This document shows positions 8,478 through 15,694 of a stretch of DNA of 64,000 nt, piece after piece. Below the pieces are notes generated by a model. It had not been told where the DNA came from. It was given only the letters and a program-made list of their open reading frames with translations, and searched no databases. Positions within the stretch are counted from its first letter, which is position 1. Each line of letters begins with the position of its first letter. Source of the stretch: PALSA-1006 sp963733265 (lineage in GTDB: Bacteria > Pseudomonadota > Gammaproteobacteria > Burkholderiales > Gallionellaceae); assembly GCA_963733265.1 (NCBI GenBank), contig CAVTCF010000001.1, positions 1,240,001 to 1,304,000 of the forward strand, given 5' to 3'. A program made the translations under genes and the position numbers.

Positions 8478-9059
8478 TCAGTCCAGATCGGTGATGGCTT
8501 TGTAGGGTACAAAAATGCCGCAACCTAAATTTCTGTCGGCGCCTAATCCGGTGTATTGCAAACGCAGCGATGCGTCCGGTTTAAGATCATGTATGACCAG
8601 ACTAAAGCCACTGATCGTGCGCTCTGTCGAAGTTAGCTGATTGTGCATGCCGCAGATCAGCTTGGCGTTGATATTCAATTCCGCCAGACGTGCGGAAACT
8701 TCTTTAAGAAAACTCACTTCATCATCGTCCGTCTTAACCAGATGCGCGTGCAAAGTCGGATACGCCTGAATAGCACGTAGCTTGAGGCTGCCGAGCTGCA
8801 ATGCGCAGCCTTCGATTTCGAGTTGCAGTCCGCTTAGTGAAGCGGCATGCGCGGCGAGTGCTTGCGGAAGTCTTAACGTCAATTTGGCCCGTTTGGCTAA
8901 CAGCATGCCCGCTTCGCTTGCGGTAGTGCGCAACGGGATCACGCCGATTGACTGATCGCTATTCAGCACGGGAGCATGATTTGCCAGCGATTCCCACAAG
9001 GCAAAGGGATAGCTGGACGGCAGCGTGTCGCCAGCGATATCGAAGATCGCATCAATCAT
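8478..9059 (-). CDS. Cas6/Cmx6-like protein (RAMP fold), no CRISPR array nearby
   Basis: 193 residues from the ATG at 9059, chosen because it lies 17 bases after the upstream stop; a longer form from 9128 would overlap that gene. The ferredoxin-like pattern matches the Cmx6 type of Cas6: GDTLP near residue 10, PLR at 42, LTLRLP at 60, GFSLVIHDLKPDASLRLQ at 151, then the glycine-rich loop GLGADRNLGCG at 171-181 and FVP. H104 and H106 (LHAH) are possible catalytic residues. Cas6 proteins cut CRISPR precursor RNA. No other cas gene or array is in the window; this copy belongs to a sulfur-linked operon. Confidence 0.8.
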   Translation of the reverse strand: MIDAIFDIAGDTLPSSYPFALWESLANHAPVLNSDQSIGVIPLRTTASEAGMLLAKRAKLTLRLPQALAAHAASLSGLQLEIEGCALQLGSLKLRAIQAYPTLHAHLVKTDDDEVSFLKEVSARLAELNINAKLICGMHNQLTSTERTISGFSLVIHDLKPDASLRLQYTGLGADRNLGCGIFVPYKAITDLD

Positions 9060-9076
9060 GTCAGCCTGTAAATCAG

Positions 9077-9295
9077 TCACGCCTTTGTTTCCTGAGTGCC
9101 AGCCCAGTCTTGCATAGCCTGCGCCCACTGCCGGGCAGTACCCGGATCAATGTCAAAAATAGTGAAACGCTTGCCTTCACGTATGCGTATACGCAGCAAA
9201 CTCATACCGCCTTCGGTATGGTCGATTTGTTGCAATTCAATCTCTTGCGATCCAAGAGGGACTTTGAATTTTGCCAATCCGAGGATCTCTGCCAT
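9077..9295 (-). CDS. Small unknown protein, first gene of the dsr-divergent operon
   Basis: 72 residues with no family I can name. The pattern is a compact alpha/beta protein: a beta-rich first half (FKVPLGSQEIELQQI, LLRIRIREGKRFTIFDI) and a helical end with WAQAMQDWA. It has no cysteine and no signal peptide. It is the promoter-proximal gene opposite dsrA, with the paired palindrome at 9383-9417 in the divergent region, and it precedes the Cas6-like gene. Confidence 0.7.
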   Translation of the reverse strand: MAEILGLAKFKVPLGSQEIELQQIDHTEGGMSLLRIRIREGKRFTIFDIDPGTARQWAQAMQDWAGTQETKA

Positions 9296-9382
9296 GACAA
9301 CTCTTTATATGTGTTTAATGAGGCGCGAGTCTATCCCTATTTCATAAGTCTTTGAAATACTACTGGAGAACTGCGCGATACC

Positions 9383-9417
9383 ACCCGTAAGGGTTATAAA
9401 AAATACCCGCTACGGGT
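9383..9417. promoter_or_regulatory. Paired palindromic operator-like element between the divergent operon and dsrA
   Basis: ACCC-GTAA-GGGT (9383-9394) and ACCCG-CTA-CGGGT (9405-9417), that is ACCC-N4-GGGT, 10 bases, ACCC-N5-GGGT. Order and all spacings equal those at 769-807 before tusA. It lies about 145 bases before the dsrA start and about 90 before the divergent gene, so it could serve both. I saw no convincing -35/-10 pair to place it relative to a transcription start. Confidence 0.65.
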
Positions 9418-9465
9418 GATAGTTTGCTTGACGGATGCCCCGTACTATTGCATCCCATTAAGAAG

Positions 9466-9488
9466 CCGGGTCGGCAGCATGAACCCGG
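9466..9488 (+). promoter_or_regulatory. Possible hairpin in the dsrA leader
   Basis: Inverted repeat CCGGGT (9466-9471) / ACCCGG (9483-9488) with an 11-base loop, about 75 bases before the dsrA start. No T run follows, so it is not a terminator. Role unknown. Confidence 0.3.
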
Positions 9489-9561
9489 ACGTATCCAAAG
9501 ATTTCCACCCTTGCCGGGTATGAACCGAAGCCTGATGCAGTGCGACTGAAAGGAAGAAACA

Positions 9562-10857
9562 ATGGCAAAGAAGATGCATGACACTCCTAATCTCGATCAA
9601 CTCGAGTCCGGCCCATGGCCTAGTTTTGTAACCGGCTTGAAAGAGTTGGCAAAAGAGAAAGACTATGTGGTTGACCTGCTGGGGCAGTTGGAAGAGTCTT
9701 ACAAGACCCGTAAAGGTTACTGGAAGGGCGGTACAGTTGGAGTATTCGGTTACGGCGGCGGTGTGATTCCCCGTTTTACTGAACTGAAGAATGCCGACGG
9801 TACGCCAAAATTCAAGGATGCGGCCGAGTTTCACACGCTGCGCGTGATGCCACCGCCCGGCATGCACTACGATACAGATACGCTGCGTCAATTCTGCGAT
9901 ATCTGGGAAAAACACGGTTCAGGTTTGATCGCCTTTCACGGACAGTCCGGCGACATCATGTTCCAAGGCGCGACTACCGATAACGTGCAGAAAGCTTTTG
10001 ACGAATTCAATGAAATGGGTTTCGACCTCGGCGGTGCGGGCCCGGCGGTGCGTACCTCGATGTCTTGCGTGGGCGCGGCGCGCTGTGAGCAGTCCTGCTA
10101 CGACGAAGCGCAGGCGCATCGTGCAGTGTTGAATACTTTCCTCGATGATATTCACCGTCCATCACTGCCGTACAAGTGCAAGTTCAAGTTTTCCGGTTGC
10201 CCGAACGATTGCATGAACTCGATTCAACGCTCCGACATCGCGGTGATTGGGACTTGGCGCGACAATATCCGCACTGACGAGACATTGGCCAAGAAGTGGT
10301 TTGCCAAGCACGGCATGGACGAGCTGGTAAATGACGTGGTGGCGCGTTGTCCGAGCAAGACCTTTCAGGTCAAGGAAATCGGCAAGCTCAAGAAGGGCGA
10401 GCATATCTCTACTGTTGCCGTGAGCGAGACACATGGTGTTGAGATCAACAATCAGGATTGCGTGCGTTGCATGCACTGTATCAACGTGATGACAGGTGCG
10501 CTGGCTCCCGGTAAGGACAAGGGTGCAAGCGTGCTGGTTGGCGGCAAGAGTCATTTGAAGATCGGCGGTCTGATGGGCACCGTGGTGATTCCGTTTATCA
10601 AGCTGGGTACTGAAGAGGAAGTCGAGAAGCTGGTGGACTTTAGCCAACGTCACATCGAATTTTTTGCCGAAAACGCACTGGAGCACGAGCGTTCTGGTGA
10701 GATGATCGAGCGTATCGGTCTGTCCAATTATCTTGATGCGATGGAAATTGACGTTGATCCAGCCATGGTCAACTCTCCACGTATGAACCCGTACGTGCGT
10801 ACCGATGGTTGGGACGACGAAGTTGCCAAAATTAATGCTAAAAAGCAAGCAGCCTGA
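9562..10857 (+). CDS. dsrA: Dissimilatory sulfite reductase alpha subunit (reverse type)
   Basis: 431 residues, normal DsrA length. The siroheme-[4Fe-4S] ligands lie in SCVGAARCEQSC (about residue 175) and FSGCPNDC (about 215), and the inserted ferredoxin domain with CVRCMHC follows near 300. With DsrB it forms the cytoplasmic alpha2beta2 siroheme enzyme that, in sulfur oxidisers, oxidises DsrC-bound sulfur to sulfite. The oxidative direction is inferred from the dsrEFH, dsrL and tusA neighbours. AAAGGAAGAA precedes the start. First gene of the dsr operon. Confidence 0.97.
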   Translation: MAKKMHDTPNLDQLESGPWPSFVTGLKELAKEKDYVVDLLGQLEESYKTRKGYWKGGTVGVFGYGGGVIPRFTELKNADGTPKFKDAAEFHTLRVMPPPGMHYDTDTLRQFCDIWEKHGSGLIAFHGQSGDIMFQGATTDNVQKAFDEFNEMGFDLGGAGPAVRTSMSCVGAARCEQSCYDEAQAHRAVLNTFLDDIHRPSLPYKCKFKFSGCPNDCMNSIQRSDIAVIGTWRDNIRTDETLAKKWFAKHGMDELVNDVVARCPSKTFQVKEIGKLKKGEHISTVAVSETHGVEINNQDCVRCMHCINVMTGALAPGKDKGASVLVGGKSHLKIGGLMGTVVIPFIKLGTEEEVEKLVDFSQRHIEFFAENALEHERSGEMIERIGLSNYLDAMEIDVDPAMVNSPRMNPYVRTDGWDDEVAKINAKKQAA

Positions 10858-10868
10858 GGAGATAGAGA

Positions 10869-11963
10869 ATGAATCAAGCCGTTCAAGCAGCACCTGTTGC
10901 GAAGCGCAAGCCAAAAGAGACTGGCGTACCGGACAATAAAAAATATCTGCACCCGATGCTGGCGAAGAATTACGGCAACTGGAAATATCATGACCGTCCG
11001 CGTCCGGGTGTCTTGCACCATGTGTCTCATACCGGAGACGAAGTATGGTCGGTACGTGCCGGAACCGCGCGCCAGATGGATGTGTATACCATCCGCAAAC
11101 TGTGCGATATCGCCGATAAGTTTGCCGAAAGCCGTGTGCGTTTCACTATACGCTCCAACATTGAATTCATCGTCTCGGACGAAAAGAAAGTCGCGCCGCT
11201 GATCGCCGAGCTGGAAAAGTCTGGCTTCCCTGTAGGTGGTACCGGCAACTCGGTGACCATGATCGCGCACACCCAGGGTTGGTTGCATTGCGATATTCCG
11301 GGTACGGATGCCTCCGGCGTGGTGAAGTCACTGATGGATGAGTTGTACGACGAGTTCCGCCGCGAAGAAATGCCGAACCGCGTTCATCTTTCTACTTCCT
11401 GTTGCGAGATCAACTGCGGTGGTCAGGCCGACATCGCTATCATCGTGCAGCATACCAAGCCACCGGTCATTAATCACGACCTGGTTGCCAATGTGTGCGA
11501 ACGTCCGACTGTGGTTGCGCGTTGCCCGGTTGCCGCGATTCGTCCGGCGATGGTTAACGGCAAGCCTTCGCTGGAAATCGACGAGGCCAAATGTATGTGC
11601 TGCGGCGCTTGCTACCCGCCATGCCCACCGATGCAGATCAACGACCCGGAAAATTCCAAGCTGGCGATCTGGGTTGGCGGTAAGAATTCCAACGCACGCG
11701 GCAAACCGACCTTCATGAAAATGGTTGCGTCCGGTCTGCCCAATAATGCACCGCGCTGGCCCGAAGTTGCCGATGCAGTGAAGAACATCCTGCGTGTCTA
11801 CAAGGAAGATGCGCGTCCGTGGGAGCGCATGGCCGACTGGATTGAGCGCATCGGCTGGCCGCGTTTCTTCGAGAAGACGGGTTTGCCGTTTACCAAGTAT
11901 CTGATCGACGATTGGCGCGGTTCGCGTGCCAACCTGAATGCTTCGACACATATCCGTTTCTAA
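10869..11963 (+). CDS. dsrB: Dissimilatory sulfite reductase beta subunit
   Basis: 364 residues. Cofactor ligands in STSCCEINCGG (about residue 175) and, for the ferredoxin-like domain, CMCCGACYPPCPP (about residue 240). DsrB carries the catalytically competent siroheme in the known alpha2beta2 structures and docks the DsrC C-terminal arm at the DsrA/DsrB interface. It starts 11 bases after dsrA with GAGGAGA as ribosome site, showing translational coupling. Confidence 0.97.
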   Translation: MNQAVQAAPVAKRKPKETGVPDNKKYLHPMLAKNYGNWKYHDRPRPGVLHHVSHTGDEVWSVRAGTARQMDVYTIRKLCDIADKFAESRVRFTIRSNIEFIVSDEKKVAPLIAELEKSGFPVGGTGNSVTMIAHTQGWLHCDIPGTDASGVVKSLMDELYDEFRREEMPNRVHLSTSCCEINCGGQADIAIIVQHTKPPVINHDLVANVCERPTVVARCPVAAIRPAMVNGKPSLEIDEAKCMCCGACYPPCPPMQINDPENSKLAIWVGGKNSNARGKPTFMKMVASGLPNNAPRWPEVADAVKNILRVYKEDARPWERMADWIERIGWPRFFEKTGLPFTKYLIDDWRGSRANLNASTHIRF

Positions 11964-11975
11964 GAGGAAGATCGA

Positions 11976-12335
11976 ATGAAATTTGGAATCGTAGTTAACG
12001 AAGGGCCGTATCAGCATCAGTCAAGTGATACTGCCTATCTGTTTGCCAAGGCGGCTATCGCCAAAGGGCATGAGGTATGGCGCGTGTTCTTCTATCACGA
12101 TGGCGTGAATAACGCGTCCAAGCTGACGTCGCCACCGCAGGATGACCGCCACATTGTGAACCGCTGGAGCAAGTTGGCGGAAGAGCATAAAGTGGATCTG
12201 GTGGTGTGCGTGGCAGCCGGCATGCGCCGCGGCTTGCGGGATGAAAATATTGCGCCGGGTTTTCACATTTCCGGCCTGGGCCAATTGGTGGAAGCCGGTA
12301 CCAAGTGTGACCGTCTGATCACTTTCGGCGCTTAA
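11976..12335 (+). CDS. dsrE: DsrE, sulfur-transfer subunit of DsrEFH
   Basis: 119 residues. The conserved active cysteine lies in DLVVCVAAGMRRG (about residue 78), the persulfide-carrying position known for DsrE. DsrE2F2H2 is a cytoplasmic hexamer that takes sulfur from TusA and gives it to DsrC. The presence of dsrEFH marks the oxidative version of the Dsr pathway. Ribosome site AGAGGAAG, 12 bases after dsrB. Confidence 0.95.
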   Translation: MKFGIVVNEGPYQHQSSDTAYLFAKAAIAKGHEVWRVFFYHDGVNNASKLTSPPQDDRHIVNRWSKLAEEHKVDLVVCVAAGMRRGLRDENIAPGFHISGLGQLVEAGTKCDRLITFGA

Positions 12336-12346
12336 GGAGAAACGGG

Positions 12347-12718
12347 ATGAGTGATGCAATCGTAAAAAAATTCATGTTCGTTAATCGCAAGGCGCCGTAT
12401 GGCACGATCTACGCTTTGGAATCTTTGGAAGTGGTGCTGATCGCCGCGACTTTCGATCAGGATGTGTCGTTGGTATTTTTGGATGACGGCGTATTCCAGT
12501 TGAAGAAGGGCCAGCAGACCAAGGGGATCGAGACCAAGAATTTTTCACCGACTTACCGTGCGCTGGAAGGCTACGACGTGGAGAAACTGTACGTTGAGAA
12601 AGAGTCAATGGAGGCTCGCGGCCTGACCGAAGATGATTTGCTGGTCGATGTCACCGTGCTCGGCAGTGCCGAAATGGGCGCGCTGATGGATGAGCAAGAC
12701 GTTGTCTTAAGTTTCTAA
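12347..12718 (+). CDS. dsrF: DsrF subunit of DsrEFH
   Basis: 123 residues of the DsrE/F/H-like fold. The start KKFMFVNRKAPYGTIYALESLE is split typical of DsrF, where APYG is conserved; there is no cysteine, in line with DsrF being the non-catalytic subunit. It starts 11 bases after dsrE with AAGGAGA upstream. Confidence 0.94.
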   Translation: MSDAIVKKFMFVNRKAPYGTIYALESLEVVLIAATFDQDVSLVFLDDGVFQLKKGQQTKGIETKNFSPTYRALEGYDVEKLYVEKESMEARGLTEDDLLVDVTVLGSAEMGALMDEQDVVLSF

Positions 12719-12728
12719 GGGGAAATAA

Positions 12729-13025
12729 ATGCTACATATCATCAACAAATCACCCTTGGCAAATGGCGCATTGGCAGATTGTCTGCGTGTCGCAACCGGC
12801 GGCGAGATTCTGCTGATCGAGGATGCTGTTTATGCGGCGACCAAGGGCAATGCCTTTGAGCCAAAGCTGATGGAAGCGGCGAAACGTTTCAAGATTTACG
12901 TGCTGCAACCCGATCTGGATGCGCGCGGCGTTGGCGACCGCATCGCGGCAGGAGTTACCGCAGTGGATTACGGCGGCTTCGTCGATCTGACAGTCAATAA
13001 CAAAAACTGCCAATCCTGGCTTTAA
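12729..13025 (+). CDS. dsrH: DsrH subunit of DsrEFH
   Basis: 98 residues, DsrH/TusB-like. The conserved cysteine of DsrH family members near the start is LADCLRV (C18); the second cysteine is at the C-terminal NCQSWL. The start follows dsrF by 10 bases with AAGGGGAA. It completes the DsrEFH complex upstream of dsrC. Confidence 0.94.
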   Translation: MLHIINKSPLANGALADCLRVATGGEILLIEDAVYAATKGNAFEPKLMEAAKRFKIYVLQPDLDARGVGDRIAAGVTAVDYGGFVDLTVNNKNCQSWL

Positions 13026-13064
13026 TCGGTAGCAAATAGAACAACACACTGAAGGAGAAAAAGC

Positions 13065-13400
13065 ATGGCGAATATTGACGTGGGCGGAAAGAGTTTCGAG
13101 ACGGATGAAGAAGGTTATTTGGTCAATTTGACAGACTGGAACGCCGACATAGCGAATTACATCGCGAAGACAGAGAGCATCGAAATGTCTGAACAGCATT
13201 GGGAAGTGATCAATTTTCTACGCGAATATTTCGATGAATATCAAATCGCTCCGGCAGTGCGCGTGTTGACTAAAGCTATCGGCAAGAAGCTCGGTGCGGA
13301 GAAAGGCAACAGCGAATATCTGTATGGCCTGTTCCCCTATGGCCCCGGCAAGCAGGCATGCAAGATCGCCGGTCTGCCCAAGCCAACCGGCTGCGTTTGA
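13065..13400 (+). CDS. dsrC: DsrC, canonical two-cysteine sulfur carrier
   Basis: 111 residues ending ACKIAGLPKPTGCV, with both conserved cysteines: C99 and penultimate C110, eleven positions apart as in functional DsrC. These form the trisulfide/disulfide that links DsrAB to the membrane complex DsrMKJOP through DsrK. AAGGAGAAAAAGC precedes the start. The other two DsrC-family genes in the window (8114 and 35906) lack one or both of these residues, so this copy is the likely DsrAB substrate protein. Confidence 0.97.
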   Translation: MANIDVGGKSFETDEEGYLVNLTDWNADIANYIAKTESIEMSEQHWEVINFLREYFDEYQIAPAVRVLTKAIGKKLGAEKGNSEYLYGLFPYGPGKQACKIAGLPKPTGCV

Positions 13401-13423
13401 TCCGTTAAGGAAATATTCCCGCG

Positions 13424-14149
13424 ATGAACATGTTGCTTGCGATCCTTTTTTATATTGCGACTTTGTTGTTCGTCGTCGGAATGCTGTATCGCATCCGTGG
13501 CTATGCCACCACGCCGGCTCCGCTGAAGATACCAACCACCCCTGCGCCGACTACAACCAGTGGCGTGGTGTTGCGCATGACGCGAGAAGTGGTGTTCTTC
13601 GAGAGTTTGTTTAGAGCCAATCTGTGGACATGGTGCATGGGCTGGTTATTCCATGCCAGTATGGCCTTGGTGGTGTTGCGCCATCTGCGTTATTTCACCG
13701 AGCCGGTGTGGGCTTGGGTCGCTTTTATCCAGCCTTTTGGAATCTATGCGGGTATTACCATGCTGTTTGGATTATGCGGATTGTGGGCGCGCCGTTTGTT
13801 GGTCGAGCGTATCCGTTATATTTCCACGCCATCAGACCATTTAATGTTGTTACTACTGATCGGTATCGCTGCTTCCGGCCTGTTGATGCAGTTCGTGGCG
13901 CACACCGATGTGATCGCAGTAAAAAGTTTTTTTCAAGGTTGGATGAGTTTCAGTATCCTGCCTTTACCCGCAGATACGATACTCGTTTTGCATTTATTGT
14001 CAGTTGCTTTACTCCTGGTGATCTTCCCCATAAGCAAGCTCTTGCATGCACCGGGAGTCTTTTTTTCACCCACCCGAAACCAGACGGACAATCCGCGTGA
14101 GAAGCGCCATCTAAGCGCATGGGCGGCCAAACTAGAGTCGGAGAAATAG
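13424..14149 (+). CDS. dsrM: DsrM, membrane cytochrome b subunit of DsrMKJOP
   Basis: 241 residues with about five membrane helices (roughly 2-20, 68-88, 98-120, 138-160, 180-205). Histidines such as H77, H85 and a late one in LVLHLLS are candidate heme b ligands, as in NarI-like subunits. It exchanges electrons between the quinone pool and DsrK. Starts 24 bases after dsrC and ends one base before dsrK. Confidence 0.93.
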   Translation: MNMLLAILFYIATLLFVVGMLYRIRGYATTPAPLKIPTTPAPTTTSGVVLRMTREVVFFESLFRANLWTWCMGWLFHASMALVVLRHLRYFTEPVWAWVAFIQPFGIYAGITMLFGLCGLWARRLLVERIRYISTPSDHLMLLLLIGIAASGLLMQFVAHTDVIAVKSFFQGWMSFSILPLPADTILVLHLLSVALLLVIFPISKLLHAPGVFFSPTRNQTDNPREKRHLSAWAAKLESEK

Positions 14150-14150
14150 C

Positions 14151-15680
14151 ATGGCAGATATCACTGCACCTGCCTATCGCATTATCCCCATCATTCCGGT
14201 GTTAAAACCGGGCGCGATGGCAGGAAAAGGCCCCTACATTGCCAGCGACAAGATCAACGAGGCCATCGGCTTTCCCGGCCAACTGGTGGAAGACTGGCAT
14301 GACCGCGCCATCGCCAAGATGGGCGAACTGCTTTCCAAGTACCGTTCGCTTAAAGTGTATATGGATGCCTGCGTGCACTGCGGTGCCTGTTCCGACAAAT
14401 GCCATTATTTCATCGGCACGCAAGATCCGAAGAACATGCCGGTGGCTAGGCAAGATCTGATGCGTAGTGTGTATCGTCGATATTTCACTTTGCCCGGCAA
14501 ATGGTTTCCCAAACTGGTCGGAGCGCGCGATTTAACGCGCGAAGTACTGGACGAGTGGTACAACTATTTTAACCAGTGTTCAGAATGCCGCCGTTGCTCA
14601 GTATTTTGCCCATACGGCATTGATACTGCCGAAGTGACCATGGCGGCGCGCGAGATACTCGATTCCATTGGCTACGGCCAGAAATATTCCAACGAGATCA
14701 TCGGCAAGGTACATAAGATCGGCAATAATCTCGGTCTACCCGGGCCGGCGCTGATCGATACTCTGGAAGGACTGGAAGAAGACGTAAAAGAAGACACTGG
14801 CATCGACGTGCGTTTTCCGATCGATGTTAAGGGGGCTGAAGTTCTGTTGATTACGCCATCGGCCGATTTCTTTGCCGAGCCGCATATCGACAGTCTGATC
14901 GGCTATGCCAAAGTATTCCATGCCACAGGTACCAGTTGGACTTTGTCATCTATGGCTTCGGAAGCTGGTAATTTCGGCATGTTCATCGGTAACTACGATC
15001 AGTTGCGCAAGATCGCCCTGCGTATTCGTGAAGCCGCACTCGAACTCGGAGTGAAGCGCATTGTGGTGGGGGAATGTGGCCATGCATGGCGTGTTGCATA
15101 TAGCTTCTGGAATACCTTGAGCGGTGTAGGCGGCGGTGCGGGTGAGGTGGATCGTTTTGCGCAGATGTTGCAAAAACAACTCGACCATCGCTACAAACAG
15201 CCGACGCATATCTGCGAATTTACCTGGGACATGATCGAGCGCAAGGCGCTGACTTTCGATAAGAGCAAGAACGACAAACACATCATTACTTTTCATGATT
15301 CCTGCAACGTGGCGCGCGGTTCGCGCATGGGGGATCTGGCCGGTGGGCAGTTTGAGATTCCGCGCAACATCATCAAGGCGGTCGCCAACAACTTTGTCGA
15401 AATGTCACCCAACACCACGCGCGAACAGACCTTCTGTTGCGGCGGCGGCGGTGGCTTGTTGACGGACGATTTGCTGGAGTTGCGTGTCAAGGGTGCCTTG
15501 CCGCGCATGGAAGTATTGCAGCAAGTGGTGGACGAACACGGTGTCAATTTCATGGCGACCATCTGTGCCATTTGCAAAGCACAATTTACCAAGGTCATGC
15601 CCATCTACGGCTTCGATAGAAGAATGGTGGGCGGCGTGCATCAATTAGTCAGCAACGCAATTCAGCTAGGCGAGCCATAA
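14151..15680 (+). CDS. dsrK: DsrK, heterodisulfide reductase-like FeS subunit
   Basis: 509 residues. Two [4Fe-4S] motifs: CVHCGACSDKC from C74 and CSECRRCSVFC near residue 143. Two CCG-type regions follow, with TFCCGGGGGLL near residue 424, typical of HdrD-like noncubane cluster binding. DsrK faces the cytoplasm and processes the DsrC disulfide/trisulfide. The gene begins directly after the dsrM stop. Confidence 0.96.
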   Translation: MADITAPAYRIIPIIPVLKPGAMAGKGPYIASDKINEAIGFPGQLVEDWHDRAIAKMGELLSKYRSLKVYMDACVHCGACSDKCHYFIGTQDPKNMPVARQDLMRSVYRRYFTLPGKWFPKLVGARDLTREVLDEWYNYFNQCSECRRCSVFCPYGIDTAEVTMAAREILDSIGYGQKYSNEIIGKVHKIGNNLGLPGPALIDTLEGLEEDVKEDTGIDVRFPIDVKGAEVLLITPSADFFAEPHIDSLIGYAKVFHATGTSWTLSSMASEAGNFGMFIGNYDQLRKIALRIREAALELGVKRIVVGECGHAWRVAYSFWNTLSGVGGGAGEVDRFAQMLQKQLDHRYKQPTHICEFTWDMIERKALTFDKSKNDKHIITFHDSCNVARGSRMGDLAGGQFEIPRNIIKAVANNFVEMSPNTTREQTFCCGGGGGLLTDDLLELRVKGALPRMEVLQQVVDEHGVNFMATICAICKAQFTKVMPIYGFDRRMVGGVHQLVSNAIQLGEP

Positions 15681-15694
15681 CGAGGAGATAGAAA

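Noticed and set aside
9424..9456. Sigma70 promoter before dsrA (TTGACG and similar)
   Set aside because: No -10 box at an acceptable distance.
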